A stretch of 64,000 bases of DNA, from positions 6,018,501 through 6,082,500 of the forward strand of contig NC_008268.1 in assembly GCF_000014565.1 (NCBI RefSeq), in the 5' to 3' direction. The stretch comes from Rhodococcus jostii RHA1. GTDB taxonomy: Bacteria; Actinomycetota; Actinomycetes; Mycobacteriales; Mycobacteriaceae. Both the position numbers and the translations under genes were made by a program. Below, piece by piece: positions 8,510 to 16,820 of this stretch (its first letter is position 1; every line of letters starts with the position of its first letter). Below the pieces are notes generated by a model. It was not told the origin of the DNA. It was given only the letters and a program-made list of their open reading frames with translations, and did not search any database.

Positions 8510-9927
8510 CAGCAGTTCTCCTCGGGTGCGGCGTTCAGCAACAGCAGGTGGGTGTGCTTGCGCGGTCGCAGGTACAGGGCGAAGTAGACGAAACCGGCGG
8601 CGACGAGTCCGAGGGAGATGCCCAGGCTGAGCCACTGCTCCGGGTCGAGCAGCGTGACGACGAAGACGAGGCCGAGTGCGGCGATGCAGATTCCCGGGGC
8701 CAGCGGCCACAACGGCATCCGGTAGCCGGTTCGGGTGGCTCCGCCGCGGCGGTGGTTGATCGCGGCCAGCGCGATGAACAGGTACGTGAACGTCAGGGTC
8801 GACCCGGTGGCGGTGAGCAGGACGTCCAGCGGGACGAAGCACGCGGTGAACGCGATGGTGCCCATCACGACGGTGGCGAGGACGGGGACGCGGCCCTTGG
8901 TGCTGACGGTCTGCAACGGCGCGGCGACGGTCTCGGGGAGAGCGCGGTCGCGAGCTGCGGCGTAGAGGAGCCTGCCCGCCTGCAGCGTGATCGCGATGAT
9001 CGCGTTGATCACGGCGAGGGCGATCGAGAGCAGGACCACCATGGCGACGGCGTGACCGGCGCGTTCGGTGAGGAATGCCTCGACGGGAAGGCTGGAACCG
9101 AAGAGTTCGGTCTGCGAGCGGGCGCCCACCAGGATCGCGATGAGCGGGACGAGTTCGGTGGCGACGGTGATGACGGCGCTCCAGATCACTGCTTTCGCGA
9201 TCGAGCGGGCGGCGTTCTTGGTCTCCTCGGCGAAGTACACGGCGCCGCCGTATCCGTTGTACGCGAAGATCCCCTGGGTGACGGCCAGCATCAGTCCGGA
9301 GATCGCCAGCGGCGCGAGGTTGCCGGTGCTCGGATCGAGGACCTCCGGGCTGAGAAGGCTGGTGAGTGGCCGTTCCATGTGGACGAAACCGAGGACGGTG
9401 AGCAGAGCCAGCGCCGCCATCTCGACGCCCAGGAAGACGCCGGTGAGCCATGCGTTCGTGCGGATGTCGAAACACGCGGTCACGGTGGTGATCACGACCA
9501 CGACGAGCGCGGTCTGCTGCGGGGACAGGCCGTGGATCGCGACGCCCAGGTAGTCGGCGACCCCGAGGGCGAAGACGGCGATGATCAACGGCAGGGAGAT
9601 GAGGCTGATGAAGAATGTGGCGACGCCGAAGGCCGGTCCGAGTGCCCGCGACACGAGCGAGTAGTCGCCGCCGGCAACGGGATACGCGGAGGCGAGTTCG
9701 GCGTAGCAGAAGGCGATGAGAATGCTCACGATGCCGGCGATGAGGAACGCCCAGAACACGCCGGTGCCGAACAGGGCGAGCGCCGAGCCGCCGAGGATGA
9801 AGACGCTCGACGCCGGGGAGATCGACGACAGGGTGATCAGGATGTTTCCGCCGACGCCGATACTCCGGGAGAGCGAGGCCTCGTAGGTGCGGGGAGTGGC
9901 GGTGGGTGGCCGGGCGGTCTGGTCCAT
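8509..9927 (-). CDS. APC-family amino acid/polyamine permease
   Basis: A 472-residue inner-membrane transporter of the APC superfamily with about 12 hydrophobic segments. The first carries the family glycine-rich stretch (SLSRSIGVGGNILITLSSIS), and GYGGAVYFAEETKNAARSIAKAV is the conserved TM6-loop region. It probably imports an amine or amino-acid-like compound by cation symport. The start MDQTARPP at 9927 was preferred because longer readings pass through the operator palindrome in the divergent promoter. It is coupled to the amidohydrolase downstream and faces a divergent TetR gene, a common layout for an inducible uptake-degradation pair. Confidence 0.87.
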   Translation of the reverse strand: MDQTARPPTATPRTYEASLSRSIGVGGNILITLSSISPASSVFILGGSALALFGTGVFWAFLIAGIVSILIAFCYAELASAYPVAGGDYSLVSRALGPAFGVATFFISLISLPLIIAVFALGVADYLGVAIHGLSPQQTALVVVVITTVTACFDIRTNAWLTGVFLGVEMAALALLTVLGFVHMERPLTSLLSPEVLDPSTGNLAPLAISGLMLAVTQGIFAYNGYGGAVYFAEETKNAARSIAKAVIWSAVITVATELVPLIAILVGARSQTELFGSSLPVEAFLTERAGHAVAMVVLLSIALAVINAIIAITLQAGRLLYAAARDRALPETVAAPLQTVSTKGRVPVLATVVMGTIAFTACFVPLDVLLTATGSTLTFTYLFIALAAINHRRGGATRTGYRMPLWPLAPGICIAALGLVFVVTLLDPEQWLSLGISLGLVAAGFVYFALYLRPRKHTHLLLLNAAPEENC

Positions 9928-9967
9928 GAGCTGTCCGTTCGGGGAGGGGGAGGGCCGGAAATAGTTT

Positions 9968-9985
9968 TTTGACAGGTCCGTCAAA
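9968..9985. promoter_or_regulatory. Palindromic operator candidate in the APC/tetR divergent promoter
   Basis: TTTGACAGGTCCGTCAAA has perfect 6-bp arms around a 6-bp centre. It sits in the 103-bp space between the divergent permease and TetR genes, the usual position for a TetR-family operator that represses both. Binding by the neighbouring TetR is inferred. Confidence 0.6.
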
Positions 9986-10030
9986 CAACTGGGCCGAGTG
10001 TCACAGATCACGTCGGCTAGTGTCAACGGC

Positions 10031-10654
10031 ATGGCGCGACCGAACACTCAGAAGCAGCGGCGTTCCGAACTCATCGAGGCGACGCTCCAGGCGGGATCCG
10101 CGCACGGGCTCAGGTCGCTGTCCCTGACCGATGTCGCGAAGCGCGCGGGCCTGACGCGCGGCGCGCTGCTCTACTACTTCGACGATCTGGATTCGCTTCT
10201 AGTCGAGGCGCACCGGGCCGGCACCGAGCGCTACTGCGATCTGCGCGACGAGGCGGTGGCCGCGCAGTCGTCGTACGCCGCCAAGCTGCGGACGGCCATC
10301 GACGCCGGGCTGCCGAGTGGTCCCGACGACACCCTGATGCGGTTGCTCTACGAATTCGACTTCATGACAGGCACTTCGGCGCTGCACGACGAACTGGTCC
10401 AAAAGATGTATCTGCGGCAGCTCGCGACGTACCGCGCCATCCTCGGCGACGGGCACGCGGCGGGGGAGTTCGCCGTGCGCGGCGACATCGACCAGGCGGC
10501 AATGAATCTGGTGGCCCTCGAGGATGCGTACGGTTTGCACATCGTCGGCGGAAACAGCCTCATCACCGTCGATGCCGCGCGCACGGCCATGCTGGGGTTC
10601 TGTGAACAGATCGGCTGCGGCGTCACGGAAGACGCCGCAGCCGAACGGGACTGA
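10031..10654 (+). CDS. TetR-family transcriptional regulator
   Basis: A 207-residue regulator. The N-terminal helix-turn-helix spans about residues 10-55, with LTDVAKRAGLTRGALLYYF as the recognition segment, and an all-alpha ligand-binding domain follows. The ATG at 10031 (MARPNTQKQRR) was chosen because the HTH begins directly after it; a GTG at 9998 would add 11 residues. It is transcribed away from the permease-amidohydrolase pair and is the likely ligand-responsive repressor of that pair. Its ligand is unknown. A 13-bp-arm hairpin lies within its last codons. Confidence 0.88.
   Translation: MARPNTQKQRRSELIEATLQAGSAHGLRSLSLTDVAKRAGLTRGALLYYFDDLDSLLVEAHRAGTERYCDLRDEAVAAQSSYAAKLRTAIDAGLPSGPDDTLMRLLYEFDFMTGTSALHDELVQKMYLRQLATYRAILGDGHAAGEFAVRGDIDQAAMNLVALEDAYGLHIVGGNSLITVDAARTAMLGFCEQIGCGVTEDAAAERD
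10612..10643. terminator. Hairpin inside the 3' end of the TetR gene
   Basis: Perfect 13-base arms (10612-10624 and 10631-10643, CGGCTGCGGCGTC and complement) flank a 6-base loop. The structure lies inside the last codons of tetR, which converges on the next gene with only 9 bp between the stops. It probably ends transcription from both sides, although no U-run is obvious. Confidence 0.5.
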
Positions 10655-10663
10655 CCGGGTCGG

Positions 10664-12313
10664 CTACACGGGGTGGCTGCCTGCCACCTCCGCTTCGTGG
10701 CGCACGGAGCCGGCCACCACGGTCAGCTGCACCCGCGCTGTGAGGAGGGAATCGGCGCCCGCGGTGAACGGATCCCCGTCGAGGACCACGAAATCGGCGG
10801 CCTTGCTCGCCACCAGTTGACCGGTGAGATCGTCCCAGCGGCACGAGTAGGCGGCGTCGCGGGTGGCGTGCGCGAGCGCCTCCGCCATCGGCAGTGCGTA
10901 CTCGGGCAGGTTCGGTGCGAGCGCCGGATCGATCGCGGACTTACGCGTCGTCGCGATGTACATGTTGGGCAGCGGGGGATGCGGCGCCGTGGGGGCGTCG
11001 GACCCCAGCGCGAGGACGGCGCCCGCGGCGGTCATCTCGGGCCACGGGAACGCCCGCTCGACCCGATGGTCGCCCAGCATCGCCCGCCAGTTGTCCTGGA
11101 TCGCCGGATCGGCATGGACCGGCTGCATCGACGCGACGACCCCGAGGCGCGCAAGGCGCTCCACATTGTCCTTCGTGATCGTCTCCAGGTGCTCCATCCG
11201 GTGCCGGCGCGGGCGAATCCCGTTGGCGGCGATCGCCTGTTCGAGCGCGGCGAGCGCGATCTCCGACGCCTCGTCGCCGATCGCGTGCAGCGCCACCTGG
11301 AGGCCGGCGGCATCCGCCGCGACGACCACCGGTGCCAGCGAGGCGAGGTCCCAGATCGGTTCGGCATTGGTGCCGTCCGAGTACGGTTCCTTCATCGCCG
11401 CGGTGCAGCTGTCGATGACGCCGTCGATGATGATCTTGATCCCGGCGATCCGCAGCCACGGACCCTGCAGTCGCCTGTGGTGCTCCACCGCCTCGTGCAC
11501 CTGGCGGACGTTCTCCTCGTCCGAATCGGTTCGTTCGATCAGCCAGTGGCCGGCCACCCGGAGCGGGAGCGTGCCCCCGCCTGCGGCCAGTGCGCGTTCG
11601 AGCGCCTCGACCTCGTCCGCGCCGAGCGCCATGTCGACCGCCCCGGTGACGCCGTCCGCGAGATACTGCTCGAACGCGGCCGCGAGGGCGACGTCCCGCT
11701 CGGTGTCGCTGACCAACTTCGCGAGGGCGGGCCACACGATCTGGGTCACCGCCGTCTCGTAGAGCATGCCGGTGGCCTCACCGGTGACGGGATCACGCTC
11801 GATCCGGCCGCCGATCGGGTCGGGAGTGTCTGCGTCGATGCCGAGTTCGCGGAGCGCGGCCGTGTTCACCCACGCCGAGTGCACATCGTTGGAATCGAGG
11901 TACACGGGACGGTCGGCCTCGGCCGCGTCGATCATCTGCCGCGTCGGCGGGTGTCCGTCGAGTGCCGAAAACAGCCAGCTGCGTCCCAGGAGCCGGGGTG
12001 CGTCCGGGCTCTCGGCGGCGAATCGGCGGATGCGGTCCTGGATGTCGTTCAGATCGGCGGCGCTCTGCAGGTCCAGCTTCTGGAGGGCCTGGCCCATCAT
12101 CAGCAGGTGGGTGTGGGCGTCGATGAAGCCGGGCAGGACGAAGGCCCCGCCGAGTTCGACGACGCGGGCGTCGCCGGACAGCGTGTCGGCGGTCGCGGTG
12201 TCGCCGACGTACGTGAGGCGATCGCCCTGGACGATCATCGACTCGGCCCAGGCGGGTTCGGCGGCGGTGAAGATCCGGCCGCCGCGGTAGTGGGTCGTCG
12301 TGTCGGTGTTCAT
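10664..12313 (-). CDS. Second YtcJ-like amidohydrolase
   Basis: A 549-residue member of the same Amidohydro_3 family as the protein encoded at 6836-8509, but clearly divergent from it. The HxH ligands are at 67 and 69 (FIDAHTHLLMMG). A histidine in ALHAIGDEA and the Asp of LALGSDAPTAPHP are also present. The predicted activity is hydrolysis of an amide or N-acyl bond. The start MNTDTTTHYRGG has GAGAGAACACC upstream. It begins 17 nt after the MFS gene, so this is again a transporter-amidohydrolase pair. The substrate is unknown; the cluster suggests blocked amines. Confidence 0.82.
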   Translation of the reverse strand: MNTDTTTHYRGGRIFTAAEPAWAESMIVQGDRLTYVGDTATADTLSGDARVVELGGAFVLPGFIDAHTHLLMMGQALQKLDLQSAADLNDIQDRIRRFAAESPDAPRLLGRSWLFSALDGHPPTRQMIDAAEADRPVYLDSNDVHSAWVNTAALRELGIDADTPDPIGGRIERDPVTGEATGMLYETAVTQIVWPALAKLVSDTERDVALAAAFEQYLADGVTGAVDMALGADEVEALERALAAGGGTLPLRVAGHWLIERTDSDEENVRQVHEAVEHHRRLQGPWLRIAGIKIIIDGVIDSCTAAMKEPYSDGTNAEPIWDLASLAPVVVAADAAGLQVALHAIGDEASEIALAALEQAIAANGIRPRRHRMEHLETITKDNVERLARLGVVASMQPVHADPAIQDNWRAMLGDHRVERAFPWPEMTAAGAVLALGSDAPTAPHPPLPNMYIATTRKSAIDPALAPNLPEYALPMAEALAHATRDAAYSCRWDDLTGQLVASKAADFVVLDGDPFTAGADSLLTARVQLTVVAGSVRHEAEVAGSHPV

Positions 12314-12330
12314 GGTGTTCTCTCTTTCCG

Positions 12331-13569
12331 TCAGACGACGACCGAGGTGGTGTACCGGGCAGTGGGATCCTGTCCGGGTGCCGCGGAGGCGCGCTCGGTG
12401 CGCGTCGACAGGCGGGCGATCGACACGATCGGCACCAGCAGGACGAGGCTGATGCCCGCGAGGACGACGCCGAACGCGACGTAGCCGACTGCGCCGGTCA
12501 CGAGGGTGCCGAAGAGCGGGGCGAACGCGGACCCCACCAGATACGTTCCGAGGAGCGGGGCGGACCAGCGGCCGGACGAGTCCAGCGCGGCCGCGATGGC
12601 GACCACGTAGATGAAGGCCGCGGCGTACACCGTGTTCCAGGCGATGATGAGCACCAGATACGTCGTCGAATCGGTGGCCAGGCACGAGCCCAGTTTGAGG
12701 GCGGCGCCGAGCACGAGGAGGACGGCGGTGGGGACGGTGCGGCCGAGGCGTGACCCGAGCGCCGTGAGGACGAGGGCGGCGCCGATGCCGCCCGCGGTGG
12801 AGAGGCTCAGGGCCAGGCCCATCTGCTGTTCCGTCAGGGCTGCGTGTTCGGCGCCCATGATGCCGGACACCGCCCACAGCGAGTCCTCGCCGATCGCCCA
12901 GACGGCGAAGAGTACGAGCAGGGTGAAGCCGGCGACGGCCAGTTTCTTCTCGGTGACGCCCTCGGGCAACGGGGTTCGGGTGTGCGCGGTGCTCGCCGAG
13001 TCGTCCACGACGGCGGGGGCGGACGGCAGCCAGGTGATCGTGAACACCGTCGCCAGCGCCAGCACCGCGACGATCCCGAAGGCATTGGTCATGTGCAGGC
13101 CGAGGATCGGGATCAGTGCCAGTACCCCGGTGACCGCGGTGCGGTTGACGAGCCCGTTGATCCCGGACACCCGGTTCGGATTGTTCAGCGCGGCCAGGGC
13201 CGCCCCGCCGACCGCGACCGCGCCACCGGCACCGATCCCGCCGACGATGATCGCGACGCACGCGATCGGCGCCGAGTGGACGGTGGCGGCGACGGCGAAT
13301 CCCGCGGCCATCACGACGAGGCTGACGCGGCCGAGCAGGTGGCGCGAGCGCCCCGCCGCCCACCGGGTGGTCGCGAGACAGACGAGTGCGGTGGCCAGTA
13401 GGGAGCCGGTGAGGACGGCGCCGGCGACGGTCTGGGTGATGCCGAGATCGTCGACCATCGCGATGATCATGAGCGGGATCAGATTGGCCGTGATGTAGCC
13501 GACGACGAAGACGCTGAACGTGGCGATACCGCGGCCGAGTGTCAGTGGGACGCGGACTGCGGCGGTCAC
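12331..13569 (-). CDS. MFS transporter
   Basis: A 412-residue major facilitator with about 12 hydrophobic helices and a short charged mid-loop near residue 200 (PLPEGVTEKK). It starts with GTG. It probably moves the substrate or product of the adjoining amidohydrolase; direction and ligand cannot be read from sequence. It is transcribed divergently from the PucR-type regulator across a 287-bp region with two palindromic elements, which suggests control by that regulator. Confidence 0.82.
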   Translation of the reverse strand: MTAAVRVPLTLGRGIATFSVFVVGYITANLIPLMIIAMVDDLGITQTVAGAVLTGSLLATALVCLATTRWAAGRSRHLLGRVSLVVMAAGFAVAATVHSAPIACVAIIVGGIGAGGAVAVGGAALAALNNPNRVSGINGLVNRTAVTGVLALIPILGLHMTNAFGIVAVLALATVFTITWLPSAPAVVDDSASTAHTRTPLPEGVTEKKLAVAGFTLLVLFAVWAIGEDSLWAVSGIMGAEHAALTEQQMGLALSLSTAGGIGAALVLTALGSRLGRTVPTAVLLVLGAALKLGSCLATDSTTYLVLIIAWNTVYAAAFIYVVAIAAALDSSGRWSAPLLGTYLVGSAFAPLFGTLVTGAVGYVAFGVVLAGISLVLLVPIVSIARLSTRTERASAAPGQDPTARYTTSVVV

Positions 13570-13638
13570 GTGGGGTTCCTGGGGTGGGTCAACGACAACT
13601 CCGTGTCTCGGGTGGCGGCCCGCGTGAGACGTGGGTCA

Positions 13639-13712
13639 CTTAGCGAATGGGATTCGTTAAGTATGCGGAGGGCGCGTCCCGTACGCAAGGGGTCAAACGA
13701 ACTCAATTCGTT
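13639..13712. promoter_or_regulatory. Two related inverted repeats in the MFS/pucR divergent promoter
   Basis: 13639-13661 is CTTAGCGAAT-GGG-ATTCGTTAAG, arms of 10 bp with one mismatch. 13696-13712 is AACGAA-CTCAA-TTCGTT, perfect 6-bp arms. Both carry the half-site TTCGTT/AACGAA. Paired sites with a shared half-site suggest cooperative binding by one regulator, probably the adjacent PucR-type protein (inference). Confidence 0.6.
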
Positions 13713-13856
13713 AATGTGGGTTTCGGCGTCGCCCGAGGGTCTACGTCTGACACAATGGAGTAGTCGTCCGTGCTCCGCTGGCCAACTTGTCCAGCGCTAT
13801 CCCGATCCCGACCGGTCAGGGTGGCACGGACCCGACCGCAATGCGCAGGAGCCGAC

Positions 13857-15383
13857 ATGACCGTTCCCGTTCGCTGGATGTTGTCCCAGCCGGACCTGGC
13901 TCTCGAATTGAAGGGTGGCGCCGCCGGTCTCGGCAACGAGATCACGTTCGCCCACACCACCGAACTGCAGGACCCCTTCCGGTGGCTCTCCGGCGGAGAA
14001 CTGCTCCTCACCACCGGAATCCGGCTACCGTTGACCGCCGCCGACCGGGCCCGATACCTGCGCGGTCTCGGTGAAGCCGGGGTGGCGGCGGTCGGGTTCG
14101 GCACCGGTCTCTCACATCCGGAGGTGCCCGAGGACCTGGTCGCCGTCGCCGACGAGATCGGGCTGCCGCTGCTCGAGGTGCCGTTGCCGACACCGTTCGC
14201 AGCCGTGGTCAAGCGGGTCATGAACCGACTCGCGGAGCAGGAGTACGAGGCGGTGCTGCGCGCGTCCCGGGCGCAGCCGCGGATGACCCGCGCCGTCATC
14301 CAGGGCGGCACCGGTGCCACTGTGCGCGAGCTGGCCGTCGCCACGTCGGCCACCGTCCTGCTCCTCGACCTGTCCGGCCGGGTGCTGGAGTCGCATCCGG
14401 CGCAGCCCGCGGAGGACGTACTCGGGGAACTGCGGGAAGTGCTGGAGGCGGGCACCGGCGGCGCGTCGAGCAGCGTGTCGCTGGCACGGTCGGGCGCGTC
14501 GATCACGGTGCAGCAGATCAGCGTCGGCAGCACACCACACGGACACCTCGCCGTGATCAGCCCCACCGCGCTCAGCCACGTCGACCAGATCCTGCTCGGT
14601 CACGCGAACTCGTTGCTCGCCTTGGATTTCGAGAAGCCGGTGCGACTCCGGACCGCACAGAACCGGCTCAATTCGCACGCCCTCGGCCTGCTGCTCACCG
14701 AGGACCGCGACCTCGCGCCCGCCTGGTCGCAGATTCGGCACGCCGCGGACGCCGACGGGATGGTCCGCGGACTCACGGTCGTGGCCGAGACGCCGGCACT
14801 CGCGGAACGGGTGGAGTCGGCGGTCGCGGTCGCGATGAACAAGGCCGGGCGGCAACTCTTCTCGCGCCGCCACGATACGCGGGTCACCGTTCTGCTGCGG
14901 GGCACCGACGACGTGGACTTCGCGCGGGCGATGCTGCGCGGACTGTCCGCGCCGGCGCGGAAGGCGATCCGTGCCGGGCTGAGCGGGAAGCGGGAGGTCG
15001 CCGGTCTGGTGGCGGCGATCGAGCAGTCCCAGCTCGCCGCGTCGGCCGCCGAGGCGGGAGCCGAGCCGTTGGAGTTCGCGGCGCTCACCGGCAGCGCGCT
15101 GCTCGCCTTCAGCTCGACGCGGGAGGTGCTGAACTCGCTGGCGGACACGATGATCGCGCCGATCGACGAGTACGACCGCACCAACGGCACGGAACTGCTG
15201 GGATCGCTGCGGGCGTTCCTCGAGGCGAACGGGCACTGGGAGTCGGCGGCCGCGGCGATGGGCGTGCACCGGCACACCCTGCGCAGCCGCATGTCGCGGA
15301 TCGAGTCGTTGATCGACTGCCGGCTGGACGTGGCGCGGGTGCGCGCCGAACTGCTGCTCGCGATCATCGCCCGGCAGTCGTGA
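13857..15383 (+). CDS. PucR-family transcriptional regulator
   Basis: A 508-residue regulator. The N-terminal PucR-type sensory domain covers about 1-130 (PVRWMLSQPDLALELKGG, LSGGELLLTTG). A middle region follows, then a C-terminal HTH_30 domain (AAAAMGVHRHTLRSRMSRIE, about 465-500). Such proteins often activate purine, amine or amino-acid catabolic genes in actinobacteria. The start at 13857 has CAGGAG upstream. It is divergent to the MFS-amidohydrolase pair and convergent with putrescine oxidase, so it could control either. The gene ends inside a near-perfect hairpin. Confidence 0.85.
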   Translation: MTVPVRWMLSQPDLALELKGGAAGLGNEITFAHTTELQDPFRWLSGGELLLTTGIRLPLTAADRARYLRGLGEAGVAAVGFGTGLSHPEVPEDLVAVADEIGLPLLEVPLPTPFAAVVKRVMNRLAEQEYEAVLRASRAQPRMTRAVIQGGTGATVRELAVATSATVLLLDLSGRVLESHPAQPAEDVLGELREVLEAGTGGASSSVSLARSGASITVQQISVGSTPHGHLAVISPTALSHVDQILLGHANSLLALDFEKPVRLRTAQNRLNSHALGLLLTEDRDLAPAWSQIRHAADADGMVRGLTVVAETPALAERVESAVAVAMNKAGRQLFSRRHDTRVTVLLRGTDDVDFARAMLRGLSAPARKAIRAGLSGKREVAGLVAAIEQSQLAASAAEAGAEPLEFAALTGSALLAFSSTREVLNSLADTMIAPIDEYDRTNGTELLGSLRAFLEANGHWESAAAAMGVHRHTLRSRMSRIESLIDCRLDVARVRAELLLAIIARQS

Positions 15384-15400
15384 CTGCCGGGCAATGATCG
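15361..15400. terminator. Hairpin spanning the pucR stop codon
   Basis: Arms of 19 bases (15361-15379 and 15382-15400) pair with one mismatch around a 2-base loop. The TGA of the PucR gene is at the tip of the hairpin, and the convergent putrescine oxidase gene stops 8 nt beyond. It is a likely bidirectional terminator. The layout of a long stem, a tiny loop and a stop codon inside the stem-loop recurs at 20123 and 27710. Confidence 0.75.
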
Positions 15401-15407
15401 GACGGGA

Positions 15408-16769
15408 CTACTTGCCGAGGCGGGCGACGATGTCCGCGGCGGTGCGCTGACCCATCCGCACGGCGCCGTCCACGTGCTGGTAGCCCTCGGCGGCGATGTC
15501 CGAGCAGGAGAAGTGGAACGGTCCGACCGGCGTCCGCGTGTCCTTCCCGTACCGGTGCAGACCACCGAGGTCGAAGCTCGCGGCGTACGCGCCCCGGGTC
15601 CATTCCTCCGAGCCCCAGTCGGACTCGTAGTAGACGACCGGCTCGGCGGCCTTCGGTCCGAGGTAGCGGGCGAGCGAACCGAGGATGGTGGCGCGGCGCT
15701 CCTCTTCGCTCAGTTCGAACATCGCGTCGGCCTTCTCGTCCGACACGAACGCGACGAGGGTTCCCCGGGTGTCCTCGTGGTTGGTGTTGTCGTACACCTC
15801 CTGGACGACCTCGGACGCGCCGAATCCGGTGCCTGCGAGACCGTCCTCACGCCAGAACGGGGTCTCGTACACGGCGTGCACCTTGATGACCAGTCCCAGC
15901 GACTGGTGCTGGTGCATCTGGTGCTGGCGGCGCGGCAGCGGCGGGTCGTAGGAGATGCGGGAGTACAGGTTCGGCGGGACGGCGAGCACGACGCGAGACG
16001 CCTCCACACGAATGTCCCCGTCCGCCAGCACGACTGCGCCGTTCTCGCTCCACTGGACGGTGCGCACGGGCGCGTTCAGGAAGACGTCGTCGCCGAGCGC
16101 GGCGGCCATCCGGATCGACACCTGCTGCATGCCGCCGATGACGCGCTTGTCGAGGATGAAGTCCTCGTCCACCAGGTGTGAGAACGATCCGGCGGACGCG
16201 GCCATGAGCACCGCCTGCAGCGCCGAGAACGAGTGAGCGGGCTTGGTCAGCATGCCGCCTGCGATGAACAGGCCGATGTTGTCGCGGGCTTCGGCGTCGT
16301 CGGACTGCTCGATCAGCCAGTGCTTGAACGAGATCGTGTCCAGTTCGCGGGCCAGCGGGTGCGCCCAGGGCTCCTCGGCCCCGACCTGCGCGGCCAGGTC
16401 GTCGAGGATCTGGATCAGCCGGTCCATCTCCTTGCGAGTCGTCTCGTCGACGGGGAAGGATTCGCCGGTGTAGCGGGTGCGCTCGCCGGAGGCGGAGATG
16501 TAGACGGACTCACCCTCGCGGTACCGGTCGAACGTCTCGAGTCCGAGTTCGTCGAGCAGCGAGATGAGCACCGTCTGGTCGGGGGAGACCCACTGGCCGC
16601 CGATCTCCAGCATCGCGCCGTCGATGGTGTCGGTCCAGGTCCGACCTCCCACGCGGTCGCGCGCCTCCAGGACCGCGACGGACAGCCCCGCCTTGCGCAG
16701 CGCGGTGGCTGCGGCCAGGCCGGACGGGCCGGCGCCGACGATGGCGACATCACGTTGGAGAGTAGGCAC
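15408..16769 (-). CDS. puo: Putrescine oxidase (FAD)
   Basis: A 453-residue flavin amine oxidase that oxidises putrescine to 4-aminobutanal, NH3 and H2O2. The N-terminal FAD motif IVGAGPSGLAAATALRKAG (residues 10-28) is followed by EARDRVGGRTW. The C-terminal FAD-contact region includes QHVDGAVRMGQRTAADI. Overall it closely resembles the structurally known Rhodococcus erythropolis putrescine oxidase as I remember it. It starts with GTG preceded by GGAGCTCGAAA. It lies 51 bp downstream of the glutamate dehydrogenase gene on the same strand, so the two form an operon. Its product feeds PatD. Confidence 0.93.
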   Translation of the reverse strand: MPTLQRDVAIVGAGPSGLAAATALRKAGLSVAVLEARDRVGGRTWTDTIDGAMLEIGGQWVSPDQTVLISLLDELGLETFDRYREGESVYISASGERTRYTGESFPVDETTRKEMDRLIQILDDLAAQVGAEEPWAHPLARELDTISFKHWLIEQSDDAEARDNIGLFIAGGMLTKPAHSFSALQAVLMAASAGSFSHLVDEDFILDKRVIGGMQQVSIRMAAALGDDVFLNAPVRTVQWSENGAVVLADGDIRVEASRVVLAVPPNLYSRISYDPPLPRRQHQMHQHQSLGLVIKVHAVYETPFWREDGLAGTGFGASEVVQEVYDNTNHEDTRGTLVAFVSDEKADAMFELSEEERRATILGSLARYLGPKAAEPVVYYESDWGSEEWTRGAYAASFDLGGLHRYGKDTRTPVGPFHFSCSDIAAEGYQHVDGAVRMGQRTAADIVARLGK

Positions 16770-16820
16770 TTTCGAGCTCCTTTGGTTGAAGTGCTGACGG
16801 ATTCGTGAAATGTGGTTCGG

